From: an uncultured Lysobacteraceae bacterium
GTDB lineage: Bacteria; Pseudomonadota; Gammaproteobacteria; Xanthomonadales; Xanthomonadaceae
Length of the DNA: 12,508 nucleotides
Direction of reading: 5' to 3'
NCBI GenBank assembly: GCA_946482565.1
Contig: CAMLSB010000043.1
Location: 1-12,508 of the forward strand
The notes below the pieces were generated by a model that was not told the origin of the DNA, searched no databases, and saw only the letters and a list, made by a program, of their open reading frames with translations. Positions 1 to 5,799 of the stretch are shown here, one piece after another. A program made the translations under genes and the position numbers. Within the stretch, counting starts at the first letter, position 1. Each line of letters begins with the position of its first letter.

Positions 1-956
1 ACTACTTCTTCCCGGACGTGCAGGCCGCGACCTACAAGCGGCACGGCTTCCGCGCGCGGGTCGGCCTGCCGGTCATCGATTTCCCGACCGCGTGGGCGGG
101 CAGCGACGACGAATACTTCGACAAGGCCGGCGAGGTCCACGACCAGTGGCGCGGCGACCCGCTGGTGGCGATGGCATTCGCGCCGCACGCGCCGTACACG
201 GTCAACGATGCGAATTTCGAGCGCATCCGCATGCTGTCCGACCAGCTCGACGTGCCGGTGCACCTGCACCTGCACGAGACCGCGCAGGAAGTCGAGCAGT
301 CGCAGCAGAAGCACGGCCAGCGCCCGCTCGCGCGCATCGACCGGCTCGGCCTGCTCAACGACCGCCTGATCGCGGTGCACATGACCCAGCTCACCGATGC
401 CGAGATCGCGCTGTGCGCGCAGCGCGGCGCCAGCGTCGTGCATTGCCCGGAATCCAACCTCAAGCTCGCTTCGGGCTTCTGCCGCGTGGCCGACCTGGCG
501 CGCGCCGGCGTCAACGTGGCGATCGGCACCGACGGCTGCGCCAGCAACAACGACCTCGACATGTTCGGCGAGACGCGCACCGCGGCGCTGCTGGCCAAGG
601 CGGTGGCGCAGGACGCGGCCGCGTTCGATGCGGCGACCGCCCTGCGCGCGGCCACGCTGGGCGGGGCGAAGGCGCTGGGCTTCGACCATCTCGTCGGTTC
701 GATCGAGCCGGGCAAGCAGGCCGACCTCATCGTCGTTGACATGTCGCCGCTGGAGACGCAGCCACTGCACCACGTCGCCTCGCAACTGGTGTACGCGACC
801 GGGCGCCAGCAGGTGCGCGATGCGTGGATCGCCGGCCGCGCGAAGCTGCGCGATCGCGCGCTGTTGGACATGGACGAAGCCGCGATCGTCGCCAATGCGC
901 GCCAGTGGCGCGAGCGCATCGCCGCGATCGACCTGTCCGGCGCAGGGCGCGCGTGA
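1..956 (+). CDS. mtaD: Methylthioadenosine/S-adenosylhomocysteine deaminase-like amidohydrolase (TRZ/ATZ family), 5' end missing
   Basis: The frame is open from base 3, so the gene starts left of the window; 317 residues are visible of the roughly 440 usual for the family. It is a metal-dependent amidohydrolase expected to deaminate 5'-methylthioadenosine, S-adenosylhomocysteine or a related purine in the cytoplasm. Visible family motifs in order are [16 protein letters not shown] (metal-binding His), [22 protein letters not shown] and [14 protein letters not shown] (catalytic Asp). A C-terminal composite-sandwich segment, [12 protein letters not shown], follows. The N-terminal HxH metal motif lies outside the window. 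The TGA stop overlaps the ubiG GTG start (GTGA, 953-956). From memory, Pseudomonas aeruginosa has the same order (PA3170 amidohydrolase, ubiG, mupP), and PA3170 acts on methylthioadenosine. The family is secure; the exact substrate is inferred, and guanine or another aminopurine remains possible. Confidence 0.88.
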   Translation, partial: YFFPDVQAATYKRHGFRARVGLPVIDFPTAWAGSDDEYFDKAGEVHDQWRGDPLVAMAFAPHAPYTVNDANFERIRMLSDQLDVPVHLHLHETAQEVEQSQQKHGQRPLARIDRLGLLNDRLIAVHMTQLTDAEIALCAQRGASVVHCPESNLKLASGFCRVADLARAGVNVAIGTDGCASNNDLDMFGETRTAALLAKAVAQDAAAFDAATALRAATLGGAKALGFDHLVGSIEPGKQADLIVVDMSPLETQPLHHVASQLVYATGRQQVRDAWIAGRAKLRDRALLDMDEAAIVANARQWRERIAAIDLSGAGRA

Positions 957-1663
957 ACACGCCGGGCGCCGGCAACCATCGGCAGGCCGAGGTCGACAAG
1001 TTCGACGCGCTGGCCGCGCGCTGGTGGGATCCGCAGGGTCCGCAGAAGGCGCTGCATGCGCTGAATCCGGCGCGACTGGGTTATGTCGCGGCGCGGGCAA
1101 CGCTGCGCGGCGCGCGCGCGCTCGACGTCGGCTGCGGCGGCGGCTTGCTCAGCGAGGCGCTGGCGCTGGAAGGCGCGGATGTCACCGCGATCGACCTGGC
1201 GCCCGACCTCCTCAAGGTCGCGCGCCTGCACGGCCTCGAAACCGGAACCCGCGTGGATTACCGGCAGGTCGCGGTAGAAACGCTCGCCGGCGAACAGCCG
1301 GGCGCGTTCGACGTCGTCACCTGCATGGAGATGCTCGAACACGTGCCCGATCCAGCCTCGGTGCTCGCGGCCTGCGCAACCTTGCTCAAGCCCGGTGGTC
1401 GCCTGTTCGTCTCCACGCTCAACCGCACGCCGGCCGCGTTCGCGCTGGCGATCGTCGGCGCCGAATACGTCGCGCGCATGCTGCCACCGGGCACGCACAG
1501 CTACCGCGATTTCATCCGCCCCGCCGAACTCGCCGGCTGGCTGCGCGAATGCGGGCTCGAGCTCGAGGACGTGAGCGGCCTCGCCTACGAGCCGTGGCGC
1601 AACGCCGCGCGCGTGGGCGGCGGCACGTCGATCAACTACCTCGCCTGCGCGGTGAAGCCGTGA
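953..1663 (+). CDS. ubiG: Ubiquinone biosynthesis O-methyltransferase UbiG (3-demethylubiquinol 3-O-methyltransferase)
   Basis: This is a SAM-dependent methyltransferase carrying out both O-methylations of ubiquinone synthesis. The product is 236 residues, close to the family's usual 230-240. The start is the GTG at 953, which gives an N-terminus typical of UbiG ([15 protein letters not shown], residues 13-27) and overlaps the preceding stop by 4 bp; longer readings upstream run inside the amidohydrolase gene. Visible landmarks are SAM motif [10 protein letters not shown], at residues 57-65; the acidic residue Asp81 closing strand 2; and [13 protein letters not shown] at residues 119-131. The C-terminal part ([18 protein letters not shown]) also fits UbiG. 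No separate promoter or strong Shine-Dalgarno is visible, so expression probably depends on coupling to the upstream gene. Its stop overlaps the next gene's GTG. Confidence 0.95.
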   Translation: MNTPGAGNHRQAEVDKFDALAARWWDPQGPQKALHALNPARLGYVAARATLRGARALDVGCGGGLLSEALALEGADVTAIDLAPDLLKVARLHGLETGTRVDYRQVAVETLAGEQPGAFDVVTCMEMLEHVPDPASVLAACATLLKPGGRLFVSTLNRTPAAFALAIVGAEYVARMLPPGTHSYRDFIRPAELAGWLRECGLELEDVSGLAYEPWRNAARVGGGTSINYLACAVKP

Positions 1664-2331
1664 CGGGAGTGTTCCCGCAACTGGTGCTGTTCGACCTCGA
1701 CGGCACGCTGCTCGACAGCGCGCCGGACTTCGTCGCCACCATCGCCGTGCTGCGCTCGCGCCGCGGCGAGCCGCCGATGATGCCCGATGCGCTGCGCCCG
1801 CACGTCTCGAAGGGCGCGCGCGCGATGCTCGCCGCCGCGTTCCCCGCGCTGGACGATGCGGAGCGCGAAGCGCTGGTGCAGCCGCTCCTCGACGTCTACC
1901 GGCAGGAACTCGGCAAGCATGGCGCGCCGTTCGAAGGCATCGAGGCGTTGCTCGCCGCGATCGAGGACGGCGGCAGCCGCTGGGGCATCGTCACCAACAA
2001 GCCCGAAGCGCTGGCGCGCGCGCTGATGCCGCTGCTGGGCTGGGAGCGGCGTTGCGCGGTGCTGGTCGGCGGCGACACGCTGCCGGTGCGCAAGCCGGAT
2101 CCGCAGCCGCTGCTGCACGCTGCGCGCGCGCAGAACCTCGCCGCGGCGGAGTGCGCGTACGTCGGCGACGACGAGCGCGACATCCTTGCCGCGCGCGCCG
2201 CGGGCATGCCATCGATCGCCGCGTTGTGGGGCTACCGGCTCGACAGCGACGACCCGCTGGCCTGGCAAGCGTCCGCGGTGGCGGGATCGCCGGCCGACCT
2301 GCTCGACGCGGGCACCTGGCCGCGCGCGTGA
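1660..2331 (+). CDS. mupP: HAD-superfamily phosphatase: N-acetylmuramic acid 6-phosphate phosphatase MupP / phosphoglycolate phosphatase
   Basis: The product is a 223-residue HAD hydrolase starting at the GTG that overlaps the ubiG stop (GTGA, 1660-1663). All four HAD motifs are visible: nucleophile motif [10 protein letters not shown] with Asp12 and Asp14, motif II Thr112 (IVTNKPEA), motif III Lys145 (RKPDPQP), and motif IV GDDERD with Asp170, Asp171 and Asp174. Such genes are often labelled gph (phosphoglycolate phosphatase). The position directly after ubiG matches Pseudomonas mupP, whose product dephosphorylates N-acetylmuramic acid 6-phosphate in the MurU-type peptidoglycan recycling route that bypasses de novo, fosfomycin-sensitive UDP-MurNAc synthesis. 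The fold and catalytic residues are seen directly; the MupP assignment rests on gene order recalled from memory. True phosphoglycolate phosphatase activity is the main alternative. Confidence 0.87.
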   Translation: MTGVFPQLVLFDLDGTLLDSAPDFVATIAVLRSRRGEPPMMPDALRPHVSKGARAMLAAAFPALDDAEREALVQPLLDVYRQELGKHGAPFEGIEALLAAIEDGGSRWGIVTNKPEALARALMPLLGWERRCAVLVGGDTLPVRKPDPQPLLHAARAQNLAAAECAYVGDDERDILAARAAGMPSIAALWGYRLDSDDPLAWQASAVAGSPADLLDAGTWPRA

Positions 2332-3044
2332 GCGACCAGGCGGCGCTCGAGGCCTTCCTCGACAAGTGGCGCGCGCGCTGGCCGGAATGGCGCATCGCCG
2401 AAGTCTTCGTGCCCGCGCCGGAGCGCGCGAAGACGCTGGCGTGGCTCGCCTTGCGGCAGGAACTCGCCGATGCCGCATGGGAGGGCGCCGACCCGCTTCC
2501 CGGTGCTGCCAAGCTGACGTGGTGGAACGACGAACTGCGTGGCTGGACGCAGGGCCGGCGCCGTCATCCGCTGGGCTTGGCGCTGCAGCGCGTCGCCGCG
2601 CCCTGGGACGCGCTGGCCGACGCGTTGCCGGTGCTCGAGGCAGCGCGTGAAGTCCCGCTTCAAGCGGGCAAGGGCGTTGCGTCCCTGCACGCCACGCTGG
2701 CGCCATTCGCGGTTGCGGGCGAAGGCGTTTCGGCCGCGATCGCCGCCGATGCCGGGCGACCAGCCGCACCGTCCGGGGCCGACATCGCCGCCGGCGCGCT
2801 TGCCGCCATCCTGGCCGCGATGCGCGCCATGGCCCGCGATGGCGAGCCTGCAGCGGCGAAAGCACTGCTGGGCGCCTGGCCGCGCCGGCCAACCGGCGTC
2901 CGCGCCGACCGCATCTTCGCCGCGCTGGCGAGAGATCGGCTGCGGGCGCTGTCGGCGCAAGAAGGGCCTCGCAACCTCGCGCCCTCGCACTGGCACGTAC
3001 TGTGGGCGGCGTGGCGGGCCGGACGCAGCATTCCACGGGCGTGA
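2328..3044 (+). CDS. Squalene/phytoene-synthase-like protein of unknown function
   Basis: The product is 238 residues, starting at the GTG that overlaps the preceding stop (GTGA, 2328-2331). This start is preferred because it continues the overlap pattern of the operon. The recognisable segment is KLTWWNDELRGW followed by RRRHPLGLAL (about residues 62-86). It resembles the conserved helix of squalene/phytoene synthase relatives (HpnC/HpnD and the mitochondrial assembly factor NDUFAF6), where Trp-x-x-Glu-Leu is followed by a Gly and then His-Pro. The two aspartate-rich Mg-diphosphate motifs of true prenyl synthases are not visible, and the rest is Ala-rich and probably helical. It is therefore likely a non-catalytic or diverged member. 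I see no signal peptide or membrane segment. Its place after ubiG and mupP hints at a quinone or envelope role, but that is only inference. Confidence 0.75.
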   Translation: MSDQAALEAFLDKWRARWPEWRIAEVFVPAPERAKTLAWLALRQELADAAWEGADPLPGAAKLTWWNDELRGWTQGRRRHPLGLALQRVAAPWDALADALPVLEAAREVPLQAGKGVASLHATLAPFAVAGEGVSAAIAADAGRPAAPSGADIAAGALAAILAAMRAMARDGEPAAAKALLGAWPRRPTGVRADRIFAALARDRLRALSAQEGPRNLAPSHWHVLWAAWRAGRSIPRA

Positions 3045-3067
3045 CCGGCCCGCAGCCCCCTCGCCGG

Positions 3068-3073
3068 TACAAT
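3068..3073 (+). promoter_or_regulatory. Putative -10 box of folE2 (TACAAT), suggesting a leaderless transcript
   Basis: TACAAT matches the sigma70 -10 consensus at five of six positions and is AT-rich in an otherwise GC-rich gap. It ends six bases before the folE2 ATG, so transcription would start at or next to the A of the ATG. No convincing -35 hexamer is found 16-18 bp upstream, and GAGG at 3074-3077 is too close to the ATG to act as a normal Shine-Dalgarno. Confidence 0.4.
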
Positions 3074-3079
3074 GAGGCC

Positions 3080-3994
3080 ATGCCACAACCCACGCGCCCG
3101 TCGCCGCTGCCCGATGTCGCTGCCGATCCGGCGGCGCTTGCGCGCGCGCTCGACTGGGTCGGCATGGACAACATCGCGTTGCCGGTCCGCATCGCGGGGC
3201 AGGGCGGCGACTCGCTGCAGGTCGCGGCGTCCGTCGATGTCGCGGTGGACCTGCGCGACCCCGCTGCGCGCGGCATCCACATGTCGCGCCTGTACCTGCG
3301 GCTGCAGGATGCGTTCGCGGCCGAGGCGATCACGCCCGGCGGCCTGCGCCGCGTGCTGGACGACCTGGTGGATTCGCAACAGGGGCTGTCGACGTCGGCG
3401 CGCCTGGTCGTGCGCTACGAACACCTGCTGCAGCGCGGCTCGCTGGCCAGCGGCCTGCTGGGCTGGAAGCGCTATCCGGTCGCGATCGAAGCGGTGCTGC
3501 GCGACGGCCACCTCAAGGTCGCGCTCGCGCTGGAAGTCGAATATTCGAGCACCTGCCCCGCGTCCGCTGCGCTGTCGCGGCAGCTCAACGCCGATCGTTT
3601 CGCCGGGGATTTCGCCGCGGCGCAACCCTTGTCGACCGCCGTGGTGCGCGACTGGCTCGCGTCCGAACGCGGCCTGGCCGCGACACCGCACGCGCAACGC
3701 AGCCGCGCGAAGGTGCGCGTCGAACTGCGCCAGTCCTTCGACGGCCTGCCCGTCGCCGCGCTGGTGGACCTGCTGGAGGCCGCACTCGGCACGCCGGTGC
3801 AGGCAGCGGTGAAGCGCGAGGACGAGCAGGCCTTCGCCGAGCTCAATGCCGCCAACCTGATGTTCTGCGAGGACGCCGCGCGCCGCATCGCCGCCGCGCT
3901 CGCCGCCGATTCGCGCGTGGATCGCTTCGACGCCGAAGTCTCGCACTTCGAGTCCCTGCACCCGCACGACGCCGTCGCCCGCGTCTCCGGCTGA
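3080..3994 (+). CDS. folE2: GTP cyclohydrolase I type IB, FolE2
   Basis: FolE2 converts GTP to 7,8-dihydroneopterin triphosphate, the first step of tetrahydrofolate synthesis. The product is 304 residues, a normal length for the family. Typical segments are the start of the fold (DWVGMDNIALPV), the RGIHMSRLYLRL stretch, the YSSTCPAS loop with the conserved cysteine (Cys159), and the C-terminal LMFCEDAARR and SHFESLHPHDAV blocks that carry catalytic or metal-binding His and acidic residues. As I recall, many relatives read CPCS, so the second Cys may be Ala here. The ATG at 3080 is chosen because the domain begins shortly after it; an upstream reading would run into the preceding gene. It follows that gene by 35 bp and seems to have its own -10 box. 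FolE2 enzymes are less zinc-dependent than FolE1 and are sometimes zinc-regulated; no Zur site is evident. Confidence 0.95.
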   Translation: MPQPTRPSPLPDVAADPAALARALDWVGMDNIALPVRIAGQGGDSLQVAASVDVAVDLRDPAARGIHMSRLYLRLQDAFAAEAITPGGLRRVLDDLVDSQQGLSTSARLVVRYEHLLQRGSLASGLLGWKRYPVAIEAVLRDGHLKVALALEVEYSSTCPASAALSRQLNADRFAGDFAAAQPLSTAVVRDWLASERGLAATPHAQRSRAKVRVELRQSFDGLPVAALVDLLEAALGTPVQAAVKREDEQAFAELNAANLMFCEDAARRIAAALAADSRVDRFDAEVSHFESLHPHDAVARVSG

Positions 3995-4003
3995 TTTCTT
4001 TTA

Positions 4004-4097
4004 GCCACAGATCACACGGATTGAAAAGGATTGGGACAAGGCGGGCCATGTTTCCGCTCTTGCAGCTATTGCTTTTCTGATCGGTGTGATCTGTGGC
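4004..4097. repeat. 94-bp inverted-repeat element (MITE-like or dispersed intergenic repeat)
   Basis: The ends are inverted repeats: 4004-4021 and 4080-4097 pair at 17 of 18 positions, and the outer 14 bp (GCCACAGATCACAC) are perfect. The pairing can continue inward through AAAAG (4024-4028) and CTTTT (4072-4076) after a small internal loop. GGATTG occurs twice, 10 bp apart (4018-4023 and 4028-4033). The element is clearly more AT-rich than its surroundings and exactly fills the gap between the convergent genes folE2 and pyrC. It has no coding capacity. The CCACAGATCACAC end looks like a class of dispersed intergenic repeats I recall from other bacterial genomes. As RNA it could fold into a long hairpin on either strand, but no T-tract follows the stem, so it is not a classical intrinsic terminator. 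No flanking target-site duplication is obvious. Confidence 0.7.
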
Positions 4098-4106
4098 AAA
4101 GCTCTT

Positions 4107-5453
4107 TCAGCGGGTGAAGCGGAGGCGCTGGCCGTTCGGCGTGCCGACGAGCTTCGCGCCGTCCCACGCCAGCACCCCGTTGACCCAGGTCGAGGCGATG
4201 CGCGAGCGGAAGGTCATGCCCTCGAACGGCGACCAGCCGCACTTCGACAGCACATCCTCGCGGCGCACGGTGAGCGGCACGTCGTCGATCAGCGCGAGGT
4301 CGGCGAAGTAGCCTTCGCGCAGGAAGCCGCGCTCGGCGACGTCGAACAGCTGCGCGGAGGCATGCGAGACTTTCTGCACCACCTGGGCGGTGGTCATGCG
4401 GCCTTCGTGCACCAGCTCCAGCGCCGCGAGCAGGGCGTACTGCACCAGCGGCAGTCCGCTCGGCGCCTGCGAATACGGGCGCGATTTCTCTTCCAGCGTG
4501 TGCGGCGCGTGGTCGGTGGCGAGCACGTCGATCACGTCCTCCGCCACCGCCCGGATCAGCGCCTCGCGGTCCGCCGGATCCTTGATCGCCGGGTTGCACT
4601 TGATGAAGTTGCCCAGCCGCGCGTAGTCGGACCGGTCGAAGCGCAGGAAATGGATGCAGGTCTCGGCCGTGATCCGCTTGCGCGACCCGTCGGCGCGCAC
4701 CAGCGGGCCGCGCTCGAACAGCGCAAGCTCGTCGGCGGTGGAAATGTGCAGCACGTGCAGGCGAGTGCCGTGGCGGCGCGCCAGGTCGATCGCCAGTCGC
4801 GTGGACTTGATGCAGGCCTCGCGCGAACGGATGTCGGGATGGCACTCGACCGGGATGTCTTCGCCGTACTTCGCCTTGTACGCCGCCAGGTTCGCCTCGA
4901 TCGTCGGCGTGTCCTCGCAGTGGGTGATGATGGGCACCGGTGTTTCGCGGAAGATCCCGTCCAGGGTTTCCGGGTTGTCGACCAGCATGTTGCCGGTGGA
5001 CGCGCCCATGAACACCTTCACGCCCGGCGTGGCCAGCGGATCGATGATGCGGATCGCGTCGAGGTTGTCGTTGCTCGCGCCCATGTAGAAGCCATGGTTG
5101 CCGCGCACGCGGCCGAGCGCGCGGCGGTACTTGTCCTCCAGCGCCGCGGCGTCGAGGGTCGGAGGGTTGGTGTTCGGCATGTCCATGAAGCTGGTGATGC
5201 CGCCGGCGACCGCGGCCGCCGATTCGATCGCCATGTCGGCCTTGTATTCGAGGCCGGGTTCGCGGAAATGCACCTGGTCGTCGATCATGCCCGGCAGCAG
5301 GCGGCGGCCGCGCGCGTCGACCACGTCCTCGCCGGCGGCGGCGGACAGGCCGCTGCCGATCTCGGCGATGCGCCCGTCGCGGATGCGCAGGTCGCCATCG
5401 GTTTCGCGACCTTCGTTGACGAGGCGGGCATTGACGATCAACGTGCCGGGCAT
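4107..5453 (-). CDS. pyrC: Dihydroorotase PyrC (class I type)
   Basis: This is a zinc amidohydrolase that cyclises carbamoyl aspartate to dihydroorotate in pyrimidine synthesis. The product is 448 residues, the length of class I dihydroorotases. Visible active-site elements are DDQVHFREPG (His62), TSFMDMPNTNPP, the bridging carboxylated Lys146 (VKVFMGAST), His178 (IITHCED), His236 (LHVLHIST) and the catalytic Asp313 (ATDHAPHT). Gln60 stands where most members have the first His of the HxH metal pair. I recall the same Gln in Xanthomonas and Bacteroidetes relatives, so it probably marks a subfamily rather than an inactive protein. The ATG at 5453 is preceded by a good Shine-Dalgarno (AAGGAAG, about 6 bases upstream). 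It lies 16 bp downstream of yidD and is probably co-transcribed with it. Confidence 0.94.
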   Translation of the reverse strand: MPGTLIVNARLVNEGRETDGDLRIRDGRIAEIGSGLSAAAGEDVVDARGRRLLPGMIDDQVHFREPGLEYKADMAIESAAAVAGGITSFMDMPNTNPPTLDAAALEDKYRRALGRVRGNHGFYMGASNDNLDAIRIIDPLATPGVKVFMGASTGNMLVDNPETLDGIFRETPVPIITHCEDTPTIEANLAAYKAKYGEDIPVECHPDIRSREACIKSTRLAIDLARRHGTRLHVLHISTADELALFERGPLVRADGSRKRITAETCIHFLRFDRSDYARLGNFIKCNPAIKDPADREALIRAVAEDVIDVLATDHAPHTLEEKSRPYSQAPSGLPLVQYALLAALELVHEGRMTTAQVVQKVSHASAQLFDVAERGFLREGYFADLALIDDVPLTVRREDVLSKCGWSPFEGMTFRSRIASTWVNGVLAWDGAKLVGTPNGQRLRFTR

Positions 5454-5469
5454 GTCGCTTCCTTCGTTT

Positions 5470-5691
5470 TCAGGAGGGGGGCGGAACGGGGTCGTGGCCG
5501 CCCGGGTGCAGCGGATGGCAGCGCGCCACGCGCCGCGCCGCCAGCCAGCCGCCGCGCAGCACGCCGAACCTCGCGATCGCCGTCATCGCGTATTCCGAAC
5601 AGGTCGGCACGAAACGGCAGCGGGGTCCGAGCAGCGGGCTGATCCAGCGCTTGTAGCCGCGCAGCAGGGCGATGAGCAGGCGGGCGATCAC
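5470..5691 (-). CDS. yidD: Membrane protein insertion efficiency factor YidD
   Basis: The product is 73 residues, the usual size for YidD, a small membrane-associated protein that assists YidC-dependent insertion of inner-membrane proteins. The whole family signature is present: an amphipathic or hydrophobic N-terminus ([14 protein letters not shown]), then [18 protein letters not shown], then a Gly-rich helix and [14 protein letters not shown]. The three conserved cysteines are all there. The GTG at 5691 is chosen because it gives exactly the family N-terminus; a purine-rich AAGGA lies only 2 bases upstream, so the initiation signal is unusual. In many gammaproteobacteria yidD sits between rnpA and yidC; here it precedes pyrC and is divergent from dksA, whose start is about 108 bp away. 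Confidence 0.93.
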   Translation of the reverse strand: MIARLLIALLRGYKRWISPLLGPRCRFVPTCSEYAMTAIARFGVLRGGWLAARRVARCHPLHPGGHDPVPPPS

Positions 5692-5714
5692 GATCCTTGG
5701 ACGCGGCGCAGCGC

Positions 5715-5742
5715 AGTATTGCGCGGTTGCCGCTGTAGTCAG
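5715..5742 (-). promoter_or_regulatory. Possible yidD-pyrC promoter (CTGACT-N16-AATACT)
   Basis: On the - strand, CTGACT (5742-5737) and AATACT (5720-5715) are separated by 16 bp and resemble -35 and -10 boxes with two mismatches in the first and two in the second. The site lies about 24 bp upstream of the yidD GTG. It overlaps the dksA promoter on the other strand, and the -10 lies within a small inverted repeat (GCGCA-GTAT-TGCGC, 5711-5724). This is weak evidence on its own. Confidence 0.28.
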
Positions 5743-5755
5743 GGCAGGGTATAAC
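5727..5755 (+). promoter_or_regulatory. Sigma70-type promoter of dksA (TTGCCG-N17-TATAAC)
   Basis: TTGCCG at 5727-5732 and TATAAC at 5750-5755 are separated by exactly 17 bp, the optimal spacing, and match the consensus at four of six and five of six positions. Transcription would start near 5762, giving a leader of roughly 38 bases that contains the Shine-Dalgarno. Confidence 0.6.
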
Positions 5756-5783
5756 AGCGCGCTTTCCCGCCTCAAGGGAATCC

Positions 5784-5788
5784 GGAGG
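5784..5788 (+). promoter_or_regulatory. Ribosome binding site of dksA (GGAGG), supporting the GTG start
   Basis: GGAGG followed by AAA is a strong Shine-Dalgarno and ends 11 bases before the GTG at 5800. A second GTG at 5806 would be 17 bases away, which is too far, so this site decides for the start at 5800. Confidence 0.7.
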
Positions 5789-5799
5789 AAACGCCAGTC

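Noticed and set aside
2328..3044. Active phytoene or squalene synthase for carotenoid or hopanoid production
   Set aside because: The Asp-rich Mg-diphosphate motifs are not visible and no other isoprenoid genes are nearby.
1636..3333. 565-codon - strand open frame opposite the phosphatase and synthase-like genes
   Set aside because: Arg-rich, low-complexity translation with no motif; it is antisense to an overlapping operon with recognisable proteins.
4004..4097. CRP/Clp-type operator in the TGTGATCTGTGG arms
   Set aside because: The arm has TGTGA but lacks the opposing TCACA at the required 6-base spacing, and the site lies at the 3' ends of both genes.
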